Assembly: GCA_947069175.1 (NCBI GenBank)
Contig: CAMTDV010000012.1
Coordinates: 33,760,341 to 33,824,340 of the forward strand
Direction of reading: 5' to 3'
Origin: Scalesia atractyloides
Lineage: Eukaryota; Streptophyta; Magnoliopsida; Asterales; Asteraceae
Length of the DNA stretch: 64,000 nt
Shown in pieces: positions 1-11,638 of this stretch (position 1 is its first letter; every line of letters begins with the position of its first letter). The notes under the pieces were generated by a model that was given only the letters and a program-made list of their open reading frames with translations, had not been told where the DNA came from and did no database searches. A program made the translations under genes and the position numbers.

Positions 1-1132
1 TATAGGTTGTTGGTAGGGAGCTTGGCCCACCACTTGACTGTTTTGTTGGGCTTGAGGTTGGTTGCGGGCTGGTCTTTGAAGAACGCGACAAGTTTGGATT
101 TTATGACCTTCACGGCCACAACTTATGCAATGAAGACATGTGTTCTTGGGAGGGTGGTGATATTGAGATCTGTTGCATTTTGGGTGAGGTCCTGTATACT
201 GTTTCTTAAATGGTGCGATAGGAGGTGCTACTTGTGTGATTGGAGCGGCGGCAATGGGTTGATTGGTTTGAGTTGGCTGATTTGTGACCGCAAAGTTCTT
301 CCCATTTCGCTTTCTTTTGCCAGCGAATCGAGAAGTGGATCCAGTTTGGGTTGAGGTAGGGGTTTCAATAGGTGTTTTATCTTTCTTCTTCTCGTCTTTT
401 AAATCCCCGTTCCTGATGCGATTTTCAGTGAGCTCAGTAGCTAGCTCTATTGCTGCCTCTAGTGTTGCAGGCGTAGTACTCATCACAGAGTCTTGAATTT
501 TCAAGGGAAGACCCTGAATGTAGTGCTCAATCAAACGGTGAGAGGAGTGAACAAGTTGGGAACCATTTGATTCAACACGAGAAACCTCTTGTTGTAAGTT
601 ATATGGTCTCCCTCCTTCTGTTTCAAGAAATAGAACTAATCTTCTAACTTCTTAATTTAACTTCTTGGACAAAAGCGTCTGGTCATGAGTTCTCTTAATT
701 CTTCCTAAGTTAGGGCTACCGCGGCTTCGACGCCTCGTTTGCCTTTCTCCGCATTCCACCATGTGAGTGCTACCCCATACAGATGACCAGTAGCATAACG
801 CACCTTGCGGTCGTTGGGACAATCACAGTTGAGGAAGGTACTCTCCATCTCTTCAAACCAACGAAAGAGAGCGGTGACCCCTTCAGTCCCCTCGTACTTG
901 GGAGGATCACATGAGTTGAAGTGCTTGTAGGTGCACTTGGTGGTGTTTGCGGGAGGGTTGACAACATTTTAACCCTCTTGGTTGACTGGATTGACATGAT
1001 TAGCGGCGAGGGCGTGCTGGACTTGAATAACAATGTCGGGAATTACGGCGACCATTTGTTGGGCTATTGAGCAGCCATGCGCTCGCCGGATCTTCCTGAT
1101 CTCCTACCTCCACGAGAGTGCCTAGAAGACAT
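1..1132 (-). pseudogene. gag of LTR element A (5' part, runs off the left edge)
   Basis: Reading the minus strand, the translation matches the gag of elements C and E: a retrotransposon-gag core containing FLNCDCPNDRKVRYATGHL and LTWWN (about 930-750), then a zinc knuckle of the CX2CX4HX4C type (CISCGREGHKIQTC, about 160-115). Gag would form the particle that packages element RNA. The start is the ATG at 1132, by analogy with the MS-type start in E; the N-terminal stretch is basic. The reading frame is broken near 1065 relative to E, and in several other places. No pol is visible before the edge. The relatives in this window have no pol either, so A is probably also gag-only. Confidence 0.8.
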
Positions 1133-1940
1133 CTACAGGAAGTACGTAACGAGATTATGAGTTTGACGTTTTGGTGTCATGTGTTGCATTTAAAAATTTA
1201 CATCCACAAAACAAATGAGAAAAATAAATTTACTACATCCATAGGATGTCTTGGGCCTTGCTCATGTTTAGCTCCTATATGTCCCTCATACTTGGCCTAG
1301 GTAGTCATGTGGGCCCCCATGACAACTGGGCTTTGTAGAGTTCACATTGATGTTGGCCTGTTAGCACTTACATCACCTGAATGAAAATCGTAAAACATGA
1401 TTGCGAGGTATAAAGTCGGGGGTGTCCAGGTGTAGACACAGTGACAGATCAAAGTGGGGTTAGTTCACACGACGTTTGGTGTGGCATGCTTTGGCCTAAT
1501 AGGTCCTTCGTACTCTCATCGTTAGTCCCTAGATAGGCAAACTAGTCCGTTATATTGGATTTATACGAATGCCAATCCTATAAAGGACGTTTCGATTACC
1601 GGTACTCATACCCTTCCAGTTACTACATGCCCGTCGTAGCACTCACTTTGGTGAGATTGAAAAATGAAAACATCATAAAATTCTTGAGAAAGAAAGTATG
1701 AAAAATGTTCAAATATGTGAAAGTTGAGACGTGCGTGATTGCGTATATATGTAGGCATGTTATGTTAACAATATGTATATCACATTGATTATCACACAAG
1801 ATCATGTAGTAGTGAGTGCGCTTGCATGCATTTGTGAGTGAGATAAATGTAAGACAAGTAAACATCATGAGTTTGCATGTAACCAATTAACACGTAAGCA
1901 ATTAAAATCTAATCAAATATCCTATATCCCTATAGTCAAA
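1133..1940 (-). other. 5' leader of element A
   Basis: Untranslated leader between the primer-binding site and gag. The block 1420-1650 is strongly conserved with 31825-32060 (C) and 50420-50660 (E), but its reading frames are not, which points to an RNA role such as packaging rather than a protein. A short GTGTC...GACAC hairpin lies in the conserved block. Confidence 0.65.
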
Positions 1941-1953
1941 AGCTCTGATACCA
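1941..1953 (-). other. primer-binding site of element A (tRNA-iMet type)
   Basis: The reverse complement reads TGGTATCAGAGCT, the usual plant initiator-Met-tRNA primer-binding site. It starts four bases inside the LTR end, where reverse transcription would begin. Confidence 0.9.
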
Positions 1954-2967
1954 ATCTGTCACACCCTGACCCACAGCGGAAATGGTAGTCGGGGCATGAT
2001 TGGGTTTTCATCAAAGCTCATAACATTTACTATAATAAAGTTTCATATTTATTAATTTAAATTTAAAGGAGAAATTCTATCAAACACATAAACCATACAA
2101 GCACAAGATTGTTTGAAACATGACATTTATGTAACTCTTTATTTTTCTTCTAAGGCCAATTCCTATGTGTTCCTTGCTTCAACCTATCCAACTGTATCAT
2201 GTGTAAAAATAGAGATTTGGGTCAACAAAAGTTGGCGAGTGAATCCCGTTTAAACATTTGAAAGAAATAGTATGTTGATTAATTGAATAAAAATGTGCAT
2301 AAACCAAGTATGAGCAAACGTATATGTAAACTATCCACAAACCACAGAACATCTAGCAATGTACACATAAGCATGATAAATGATGTGATATGAGATCAAG
2401 GCTCAATCAAACGGAGCTGATCTTATTAGGCAACGCGATGCTCTACTCGTATCCAACGAGGAACTGCTGGGCCTAATGTGAATGCTTGACTGAAATGAGA
2501 AAATATAACCACATATAACAATAAACCAAAAATTACATAATACGTTAGATCATAGAATGGTAGTAGCACAAGTGTTTGAATAAACAATATAAATAAACGA
2601 CACATGATACACCCCAAAACATGAATAAAAATGGGAAGTTTGTAAGAATTCACTCACAGTGGGTGCGTTTCTTGAGTTGATAACGAACGCACACGATTAT
2701 AGATTCCAACCGCAAGGAAACTAACCTAAATATTCACGTAATAATTCGGTAAATATATTTCTTTTATTTGCAATTAGTGTTTTTATTTAATGCCTTTTAT
2801 TAGGCTTTTTAGACTATTTTTATAGTATTTATCACAAATTTTAAGTTTAAAAAGTCCTATTTTTATATATATTTTTAAGGATTTTGGGTAAAAATAAAGG
2901 AAAGCTCATTAAAAAAAAATATACCCCTTTCAGGGGTTGAACCGGTCGAATTGAGTGATTTTTGGCA

Positions 2968-3057
2968 TCGTGTAAGAATCTAACTCGTGACCTCTCGTAT
3001 ACGTTTACGCAGCTCTACCAACTGTGCTACGTGTCTAACCCGAAATAATCTAGATTT

Positions 3058-3106
<49 letters not shown>

Positions 3107-3415
3107 TACACTAACCGAGTTAAATCATAATTCTAATTATTTAAAAGGTTTTACTATATTAACAAACCGCTGCACACAACCGGAATCGAACCCGCACCCA
3201 CGTGTTACGTTGCACACAGCCCTACCAACTGGGCTGTGTGACTAACCCAGAATATTTAGAATTTAAATTATACTTATACACTTACTGGATGTTAGTCTAA
3301 TTAAGTATTAAAAAGTGTTGGTTTAATTCATGAAGTCGGAACGTGTGAGACTCGAACCCGGGTGTGCTTGTTTATATTGCACACAGTCCACCACTGGACT
3401 TTGTGTCTAACCCGG
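2968..3415 (-). repeat. array of three tRNA-like modules in LTR A
   Basis: Minus-strand modules at 3415-3341, 3250-3178 and 3044-2968. Each starts GGGTTAGACAC or similar, has an A-box-like hairpin arm (CAGTCCAGTGGTGGACTGTG in the first) and a box-B-like motif (GGGTTCGAGTC, GGGTTCGATTC, and a decayed third copy). A (TA)n microsatellite at 3062-3106 separates the last two. They lack paired acceptor stems, so these are not functional tRNA genes. Confidence 0.75.
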
Positions 3416-4007
3416 TTTTATTACGTATTTATTTAAATTTATACACTAATGAAATCTTCATCTTCTTCACTTTATAACCCAAAAACCATACCCAACTGTT
3501 TTACTCAATTTTCTTTTGAACTCGTTGATTAGTTACCACGGTTAAATTGAACATATAAATGAAAAGGATTTAGAGAATGGTTGTACCGAAATGAAGGTGT
3601 CTTGATTCCTCCGGCAATGTTTCCGACGACAACACAAGGTTCCGGCGTAGAGTGGTTTTGAGCACAGAGAACTCCTAAGGGTTTTAGGGAAGTGTTTTGA
3701 GAGTGAGCGAGTTCAACAGGGATGTAAGGATCCCTTTTTATAGATGAATGTGGGTTTAATTTTGAAATTTCGGTTTCAACTGATTTCGGTCAACACATTT
3801 GATTGCCACAATGATTTATAACTGAAATGAGTTATGATTGAGTCATAGGGCATGATTGGAGGTCAGTTTCTTCGATTTAATTCGAAGAAGAAACGAAAAT
3901 TGAATGGAGATTTGGAAGTTACAGACGTTGCTGGGCGGTTAGTTTTTAACTGGTTTTAATGGTTTGTTTTAGTATAAAATCTATTTGTTTTCAGATAATT
4001 TCAAATG

Positions 4008-4080
4008 TGTGCGTGTAGTGGAGTGGTGTATGGTGTGTGTTGATTCAATGGAGACCCGGGTTCGAAACCCGGGGTCACCC
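4008..4080 (+). other. tRNA-like module, antisense to LTR A
   Basis: On the plus strand it carries TAGTGGAGTGG (A-box-like) and CCCGGGTTCGAAACCCGG (box B, with an intact T-arm-like stem). It is oriented against LTR A and lies upstream of its TATA box. Equivalents occur in LTRs F, C and E. Confidence 0.65.
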
Positions 4081-4299
4081 TTTCTGTTTGTTTTTTTATT
4101 CTTTTTAGTTTTATTTATTAGTATTATCATTATTTTTATTTATTAACTTTATTATTTTTACCCTTTGATTTATTAATTATTTAATGAACCTAATATATCG
4201 AATTTAATTGTTTAACATAAATACGTAAAGAAACTTCATTCATATACTTGAATTATTATACGGAGCGGGTTTTAGAACCCGTTTTACACGAATGTTACA

Positions 4300-6560
4300 A
4301 TTGCATGTTATCGTATCGTATAGTGTATAGTATAAGTCTCGTATAGTTTCCCTATAGGTCTTTATATGCCTATAGGCCTACCCGGGACTTAAACCACACC
4401 TATAGTCCTATACGGGACCTATTACACCTATAGGCCTATACGGGTGTTTTATTATATCCTACAATATCACATTGTATAGCGTATAGTTTAAGCTCGTATA
4501 GGTCCCTTATAGGTCTTGTATATGCCTATGATACTACATCTATAGTTCTATACGAGCTTATACGAGACCTATACTATACGATACTACACTTATACGAGAC
4601 CTATACCATATGATGTCACATTGTATAGCGTATAGTTTATACTACACATATACGATACGATATTTATTGTATAAAAAGGATTAATGTTGTATAAAAAAGT
4701 TTGTAAAAATACTTACCTTTTTATTTATTTAAAATAGAAAACTTTTTTGTTATAAAACTATGTTAAAACGATTAATATTGTATAAATGTTTCTTAAAAAA
4801 CAACCCTTTATATACGCTGCGTATATGCCTATACACAACGTATATAAAGGGCCAAAAAGACAATTTTACCCCTGGTTTGGCTGCGTATAGCCCCCAATCC
4901 AGGGGTAAAATGGACTTTTTTTATCAAACTTGCCCTACACGGCGTATAGTAAAAAAGACAATTTTACCCCGGGATTGGGGGGCTGTACGCAGCCCAAACC
5001 AGGGGTAAATTGTATTTTTTTGACTCTTTATATACGTTTCGTATAGGCCTATACGCAACGTATATAAAGGTGGTTTGTTATTTTTTTACCCCAATCTTAT
5101 GGTAAAATTGTCTTTTTGACCCTTTATATACGCCGCGTATAGGCCCATACGCAACGTATATAAAGGGCGTTTTTTAGGAAACAGTTTTGTACATTATTTA
5201 TCGTTTTAGCAAAGTTCTATAATAAGTACTTAAATTATTTATCGTTTTAGCAAAGTTCTATAATAAGTACTTAAAAAAATTAGAAGTATCATATTCATAT
5301 AGTATAAGTCTCATATAAACCTCGTATGGTATATGAATGTAGTATCGTATCGTATAGTTTATAGGATAAGTCTTGTTATATATGCCTATAGGCCTATACG
5401 GGACCTATAATATACCTATAGACCTATACGAATTTTGTATGGTATCCTATAGTATCGTATTGTATTGCATCGTATCGTGTGGTATCGTATAGTATCACAT
5501 CGTATAGTGTATTATATAAATCTCGTATAGATTCCTTATAGGTTTTAGATGTGCCTATAGGCCTATACGGGACCTAAACTACACTTATAGGCCTATAAAG
5601 GACTTATACTACACCTATAGGGTTATACGGTTGTTGTATGATATCCTATAGTATCGTATCGTATTGTATCGTATTGTATAGTTTATTGTATAAGTCTCGT
5701 ATAGGTTCCCATAGGTCTTGTATATACATATAGGCCTCCCAGGGACCTAAACGACACCTATAATCCTATACAGGACCTATACTATATCTATAGGCCTATA
5801 TGAGTGTTATATCGTATCTTATAGTATCGTATTTTATTGTATCATATCGTATAGCGTAGTATAAGTCTCGTATAGGTCCCTTATAGGTCTTGTATATGCA
5901 TACGATACTGCCTCTAGAGTTCTACACGAGGCTTATACGAGACCTATAATATATGATATTACACCTATCCGGGACCTATACTATACGATATGATATCATA
6001 CCTATAAGCTTATACGAGATTAATACGTACCTATACTACACCTATATGATACGATATTTATCATGTAAAAAGGATTAATGTTGTATAAAAAAGTTTGTAA
6101 GAAATGCCTACTTTTTTACTTATTTAAATAGAAACTTATTTTTTTATAAAACTTTGCTAAAAGATTAATATTGTATAAATGTTTCTAAAAAAACCCTTTA
6201 TATACGCTGCGTATAGACCTATACGCAGTGTACATAAAAAGTCAAAAAGACAATTTTACCCCTGGTTTGGGCTGCGTATAGCCCCTAATCCAAGGGTAAA
6301 AATGGTCTTTTTTACCAAACTTGCCTCATACGCCACGTATAGGGCTATACGCGACGTATAGTAAAAAAAACAATTTAATCCTTGGATTGGGGGCTATACG
6401 CAACCCAAACCAGGGGTAAAATTGTATTTTTGACCCTTTATATACGTTGTGTGTAGGGCTATACGCAGAGTATATAAAGGGTGGTTTAGAAAAACAAAAA
6501 ACCTTTTATATACGCTGCATATAGGCCTATATGTATATGCGACGTATAGGAGCAGCCAGA
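4300..6560. repeat. palindromic TATAGGCCTATA-type repeat block
   Basis: Low-complexity DNA built from variants of CCTATAGGCCTATACGGGACC and CGTATCGTATAGT, plus longer near-perfect palindromes, for example 4802-4850, 5107-5166 and 6193-6240, built from TTTATATACG...CGTATATAAA around a central TATAGGCCTATA. The block 4660-5170 recurs as a direct repeat at 6060-6560, so a unit of about 1.4 kb is present roughly one and a half times. No coding capacity is credible. It may be a satellite, or the repeat-rich body of a foldback-type transposon; I could not identify termini. Confidence 0.7.
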
Positions 6561-9023
6561 CCAGAACTGACATCAGTCATACACTTATTTTTATGCAATC
6601 ATATATGCAACGTATATAAACCCTAAAGTGTATAAATAGAAACCTTGGATGTGCTACTAGTTTTAGCCATTATATATACAGATAAATGAAAAGATCAATA
6701 GCCACAAATAAATACATATAATAATTACAATTTATAAGGCTATTTATGTCTACCACTTAGTAAATAAATACAATAATGTAAAAGGACCAATGGCAACAAA
6801 TGAAAAGACCAATAGCCACAAATAAATACAATAATGTAAAAGGAAATCAAAATTTACACTTAAATCTATAATTAAGAAATTGTGATGTATTCATACAAGT
6901 TGTTGAGCCTATAGCATGACAAAAGGAACCAACATGAATTCTTATATATAAATTAATTAAACAAGTTGTTAGCTATTTCATCTTCGTCAACAATAATATT
7001 TGTTTTCACTGTATTTAGAAATGTATTATAAAAAAAAATGGTGGTAAATAATATCATGTTCGGTTAGGTTTTGGTACCTGCTAGTCGAACAAAAGTGACC
7101 CGGGAAGAACTATGCTTGAACCACAGAAATTCAAACAGCAAATGGAACTGAAATGTCCATGGCATGGTGGTGTTTGGCGTAGATGTCGCACGGTCTATAG
7201 TGTATTAGGCCGATGATGTTCTATGGTGGCAGCGATGGTCGCGGTGTCATCCGTCTTGTAGTCTTTTCTGTTTGATAACTAAAATAAAATTAGAACATTC
7301 ACTAACTGAAGGTTTAATATGAAGACGTTTCACAACTAAATTTTAAAACTTTACTAAAATTTATGGTGTTACAATTGGTATGAGATCCAAGGATTAAGAG
7401 ATTAAGCTGTTCTATCATATACCCAGACTTACGCCTTAAGTGCTCAATTGTTATGAACATACGTGGTTTATGTGATTCTTATTGAGCCGAACTTCACATC
7501 TCGGGATATGTGATGGTAGCAACATCGACACTTATCTATAGTGTTAGAAAACGAGTGTTGTTAACAAATGGTACAAATGTTGTTTGGAGTCATCATAATA
7601 ATATTAGCAAAATAAATGGTAGGTGGTATGTTGTTAGCGGCCCATTTTGCAGCCTCCTCGAAAGCATGAAGGATGTTGAACTTTAACAGTGCTCAACACA
7701 TTTGTATAACCTTGTGACAATTTTTTTGAAACAAAGTTTGTCAATTAACATTCAAAAAACATATAAAGTCAAGGTAGGAACCAAGACATACCAATACTAC
7801 TAGATCATGACTGCAGAAAATCAGCAATTAACATGTAAATGGGCAGCAAAGACAACACTATGTTCTTATCAATTTACCTCCTAGCAGCAGCCACCAACAC
7901 TCAAATTATCTATTCTAACTTATATAAGTGAGCATCACCAATAATATTACCAGCAACCAAAGTATGAAGACATTACTAACCTCAAAACTCTTGACCGATA
8001 TTGACTTCGAACAAAGTCAAACAACAACAACATGGACTCAATTTGTAGCCTAAATATTGGAACCAAGTGACAAATATAGGGAACCGAAACAAAATCAAAA
8101 TTTCAAAAATAATAACAATAATAATTTGGTTATAGATCAATAAACAAATAGTACATGTTCTCCCAAAAAGTTTGTTGATAGAGAAATCTTTTCAAAGCAG
8201 GGACAATCGAAATTCGTTGTGACGTTCTGTTTCCAACTTTGCTGCCCATACACATAATGATGTTTTATTGTTTTGGGGCTTGGGTTAGGTTTATCAATTA
8301 GGACTCTTTCAATTGTATTATTCTTAATTTGGGTAATCTATCATTTGACTTAATTATTATACAAGCTTGGTGTTGTAAAATGTTTAGGTTTATAAAAATT
8401 TGAAATTTTAATAAATTAAAGTATCATATTTTTTAGAGGTATCCCCGTATTTGTTCAGGGATATATTTTATATAAAACCGAAAAACAAAATTACACTACG
8501 AAGATGGAGTTGAGCCGTAGCTCGTGCTACACCTCCTTACACTATACCTCCGCCAGAGGAAATGGATGGAGAAACAATGATATAAAAACTTAAGTAGATA
8601 CACAGTCAAATTCAACTGTTAATTTCTAAGAAAAAAAATGAAATACCCATCAAAGTTGTCACTTTTTGACTAAAGAGTAACTTACAAGTTTTCAATACAT
8701 AAATTCAACAGATGATTAGGTCTTGTTTTGAATTGGTAAGTTAAAACACATCTTTAAACTCTACCACATTTTAGTGCACTCAAACTTATGTTATGTTACA
8801 TTAATATTCATCTCCCTCTCATTCAAGCAAGAGTCAGGTTCAACCCATTCACATTGAGACTGCGAGAGGTAACAAAAATTTTGTGTGAATATATAGAGAC
8901 AGGTCTTGACTATAATTTTAAAACTGGAAAATCAAAAAGTCTGAAGAAAAATAGAACTTCAAGATTCAGTTTGATTCTACCTAGCTAGCTAGTTAACTCG
9001 ATAGTTCATTTTTTCTTCGGTTT
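6561..9023. other. intergenic, no gene recognised
   Basis: AT-rich DNA without a credible ORF. The segment 7370-7570 is a diverged copy of 13800-14010 (shared blocks include CTCAATTGTTA and TTCTTATTGA), so it is an old dispersed repeat of unknown class. Nothing else is recognised here. Confidence 0.6.
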
Positions 9024-9049
9024 TCAATTGACGTTGACATCTTCAATCA
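9024..9049 (-). pseudogene. last codons of the HSP20-like copy, cut off by an LTR element
   Basis: Reading minus, this stretch continues the HSP20-like reading frame that ends at 11174 and reaches a TGA at 9026-9024. It encodes about eight residues rich in Val, Asp and Asn. The 5-bp target duplication AATCA (9045-9049 and 11174-11178) shows that the piece was joined to the coding sequence before the 2.1 kb element inserted. Confidence 0.6.
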
Positions 9050-9413
9050 TGTTGGGAATCAGACATCATTGCAGCGGAAGATTGTGACTTGGATGAATCG
9101 ATGTTCATGGTGAAACCGAAAGGAATGTGCAGATTTATGATATGAACACAGAAAGTTCAAAGGAAACGAAAGGACAATTCGTATGAAATCGAATATGTCT
9201 TGATACCGGAAGTTATTGCCGGGAATCAAGTTTATATACATTGTCATTGTTGGCGTTAAGATTGGCTGGAATAATTGCCTTGCAGTTTTGAATCATACCC
9301 GCTTATCTACCTCGCTTATCATCCCTACATAAGTTAACATAAAACTGGAAATGTATATGTTCTAATACTTATACATAATTAACATAATAAAGTTTAAATA
9401 TCATTCTCTAACA
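9050..9413 (-). repeat. 3' LTR of the ARID element
   Basis: 364 bp, bounded by TGTTGG and CTAACA on the plus strand. It matches 10809-11173 apart from scattered substitutions. Adjacent TSD copy: AATCA at 9045-9049. Confidence 0.9.
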
Positions 9414-9421
9414 TAACCCCC

Positions 9422-10067
9422 TTAAACTTGATTATGTTTTCTAGCATGTAGCATGACACTTCTATTTGCTTCTTCAACAGCCTTCCTTGCTTGATTGAAA
9501 TCAAAGCGCCGACGTTTCTTGTGCATTTTCCAGGCTCTCTCCCAATCATTTCCAGCATAGAGCACGTAATGATCCATGGCAACTTCATCTTGAGCATCAT
9601 CAGCACTTTTCCTCCTCTCATGGCCGCCGGCTGAAGAACTTTCTCCTTCTTTCACCACCCGCCTTGTCAAACACCTTCTCTTGAACCGCCTTGAACCTAT
9701 AATAATATACGAAGACATCGAGATACGTAGCATAAATTATTCTCATGTATTCACCGTCATGGTATTCGTATCCCATATCCTTAGCAATCACCGGCCATAA
9801 GTTGTCATTAGTGACACTCCGGTAGCGACCATCTCGTTCCACTATCACATATAACCCCACTAAATCGATCTTTCTATTATTCGGTGCAAATGGAGGAATC
9901 GGTCTTGAAGATATTCCCAGTTCGACGTTTAAGAACCACGCCACCATCTCCTCAAACTTACCCTCCAATTCATGTTTGTATTTGAATACAAACTCCCTGT
10001 CGTCTATCATGTCAAGCAACGATTTGCAATTAGCGAAATCATGGAACTCCATGGCCTTGATAATCAT
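9422..10067 (-). pseudogene. ARID/BRIGHT DNA-binding domain protein fragment carried by the LTR element
   Basis: The first frame, 10067-9618, encodes 149 residues. Residues about 30-125 resemble an ARID domain: a leading helix, then KIDLVGLYVIVERDGRYRSV, NLWPVIAKDMG and a YATYLDVFVYYYRF-like final helix with the aromatic pattern of the family. ARID domains bind DNA and usually sit in chromatin or transcription proteins. A second frame (9733-9422) continues with a basic Lys/Arg tail and a WERAWKMHKKRRR segment, so a frameshift lies near 9650-9730. Whether the host gene was captured whole or as a fragment cannot be told from this copy. The ARID assignment comes from the pattern only, without a profile search. 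Confidence 0.7.
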
Positions 10068-10099
10068 CAGACTCTAGTCCATTTCTTGTGATGACAGAT

Positions 10100-10789
10100 T
10101 CAAGTCTTCCAAGTAGGAATTAAGATATCTTTCTTTGAATTCATCATCCACTGTGCTAACATTAAGAATCCCCTGTTTTTTTTCAATCCGAGTTCCTCTT
10201 CCTTTGTTAAGCCATTCATATCATTCACAGAATTAACAACCGGTGTTGAGAACATTGGAAATATTTTGCAAGTGTCACCCAACTTGTTAACGGTGTGCCC
10301 TTGTAACGTTAATTGGTCCAAACTCAACATGTTCCGGTCTAATTCCAGAGCGTAGAATACACTTTGCATTCTCAAAGTTTCATTGCTTGATTTAATTTCT
10401 ACTGCCCCAACCCCTCATGTAAACAAGAAATTATTTTCCCCAGATTGTGTTTCAACCCCAGCTATGTGTTTGATTCGTTTAAACACACTCAAGTTACCAG
10501 CAGTATGATGAGAAAACACAGAATTCACGTACCAGATGTCGCCCCATTGGCCTCCTTCTGTAATCACACTTTCTTGTTTCTGTTTTCCAACATTCACTGC
10601 CTGATGAATCAGTTGGGGTGCTTCGTTGTTTTCTTTTGCTTTACACGAATATATCTGGTGCCTTGGTTGATGGCAATAGTAACAGAGTCTTACTCGAGGA
10701 ATTCGTCTTTCTTTTTCGTTCTTTTCGTTAATGCAGTGTTGACATGGCAATATGGTTGACGTTGGTTTGATTTCTGTCTTCCTTCCCAA
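10100..10789 (-). pseudogene. gag zinc-knuckle and protease/pre-integrase-like fragment of the ARID element
   Basis: The minus frame 10936-10415 contains CYYCHQPRHQIYSC, a CX2CX4HX4C nucleocapsid knuckle (residues 85-98 of that frame). Then comes WYVNSVFSHHTAGNLSVF, which resembles the degenerate aspartic-protease region of Copia polyproteins with the catalytic Asp-Ser-Gly replaced. The first 40 or so residues of that frame lie in the LTR and primer-binding site and are probably not coding. The frame 10375-10100 follows, with LDRNMLSLDQL and GHTVNKLGD, typical of the region just before a Copia integrase. The pieces are in different frames, so this copy is broken. Confidence 0.65.
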
Positions 10790-10805
10790 CAGTGCTCTGA
10801 TACCA
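10790..10805 (-). other. primer-binding site of the ARID element
   Basis: The reverse complement begins TGGTATCAGAGCACTG, an initiator-Met-tRNA-type site three bases from the 5' LTR. It fixes the minus orientation of the element. Confidence 0.9.
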
Positions 10806-10808
10806 CTA

Positions 10809-11173
10809 TGTTGGTAATCAGACATCATTGCACCGGAAGATTGTGACTTGGATGAATCCATGTTCATGGTGAAACCGAAAGGAATGTGCAGATTTATGAT
10901 ATGAACAGATAAAGTTCTAAGGAAACGAAAGGACAATTCGTATGAAATCGAATATGTCTTGATACCGGAAGTTATTGCCGGGAATCAAGTTTATATACAT
11001 TGTCATTGTTGGCGGTTAAGATTGGCGGGAATAACTGCCTTGCAGTTTTGAATCGTACCCGCTTATCTAACTCGCTTATCATCCCTACACAAGTTAACAT
11101 AAAACCGAAAATGTATATGTTCTAATACTTATACATAATTAACATAATAAAGTTTAAATATCATTCTCTAACA
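10809..11173 (-). repeat. 5' LTR of the ARID element
   Basis: 365 bp, TGTTGG...CTAACA on the plus strand, paired with 9050-9413. Flanked by TSD copy AATCA at 11174-11178. The other side abuts the primer-binding site. Confidence 0.9.
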
Positions 11174-11424
11174 AATCACACGTGGAAGACTTGCCTTATA
11201 TATTCCATCTTGCATCTCTGTCTTGATCTTCTTACGCTTCTTAAGGATACACACTCGCCTTCCGTAGTTAACTCCATCTTCTCGATTCCAGGCATAGGTC
11301 TTACTTGTCGGCTTTCAACAGTCTTCTCCTTATACACCGTGAAGGAAGTATAAGGCTCTGGGCAATATTCCTTGATTAAATGGTATAGAAGCAACGGCCT
11401 AAGAACTAAAATCATTAAAAACAA
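11174..11424 (-). pseudogene. HSP20-like fragment 2, disrupted by the ARID element
   Basis: The minus translation holds MPGIEK and, in another frame, KIKTEMQDGIYKASLPRV. Both are hallmarks of the alpha-crystallin domain of small heat-shock proteins (MPG...E and the IKxEMxDGxYxxxLPxV strand). The two motifs lie in different frames, so there is an internal frameshift. The last motif reads straight into the insertion point of the ARID element, and the frame resumes on its far side at 9049. It may be a tandem second copy of the alpha-crystallin domain, because the region 11765-11990 also contains one. It is probably not functional. Confidence 0.55.
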
Positions 11425-11490
11425 ACAAGACAGTCAGAATACCTAGCTTCGCAATATATTAAAGAATATCTAAGTGTGTTTTTATATCTG

Positions 11491-11638
11491 GGTGGTTTAA
11501 ATATTTTGGAAGTGTTTGTAGGTGGTTTGTGATTAGTTTAGTATCTAGGTAGTCGACTACTTCATTAAACAGATTACCTAGAATCCAAAATAACCCCCAA
11601 AACCACCTAGGAACACTTTTATAATTTCTAAACCACCT
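11491..11638. mobile_element. 148-bp foldback MITE-like element
   Basis: The two halves are imperfect inverted complements: GGTGGTTTAAATATTTTGG at the left against a mirrored AAACCACC end, with shared AAGTGTTTGTAGGTGGTTT motifs. It lies between the two HSP20-like parts. A related inverted-repeat segment sits at 12180-12272. No clear target duplication was seen. Confidence 0.5.

Larger units (their letters stand above)
1957..4299 (-). repeat. 5' LTR of element A, 2343 bp
   Basis: On the minus strand it begins TGTAACATTCG at 4299 and ends GGTGTGACA at 1957, directly beside the primer-binding site. A TATA-like box (TATAAAAA) is at 3742-3735. The architecture matches solo LTR F: an inverted CGGGTTCTAAAACCCG near the start, an antisense tRNA-like module, then three sense tRNA-like modules and a (TA)n tract between the second and third. 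The partner LTR is outside the window. The element sits in the palindromic repeat block that begins at 4300. Confidence 0.88.
9050..11173 (-). mobile_element. 2.1 kb non-autonomous LTR element carrying an ARID domain
   Basis: Complete element in minus orientation: 5' LTR 11173-10809, primer-binding site 10805-10790, gag/protease-like and ARID coding fragments, a polypurine tract next to the other LTR (9428-9414, AAGGGGG), and 3' LTR 9413-9050. The flanking 5-bp target duplication AATCA is perfect. The LTRs are nearly identical in the aligned stretches, so the insertion looks fairly recent. There is no reverse transcriptase or integrase. The zinc knuckle and the pre-integrase-like piece suggest a Copia ancestor. 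It has landed in the 3' end of an HSP20-like gene. Confidence 0.88.
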
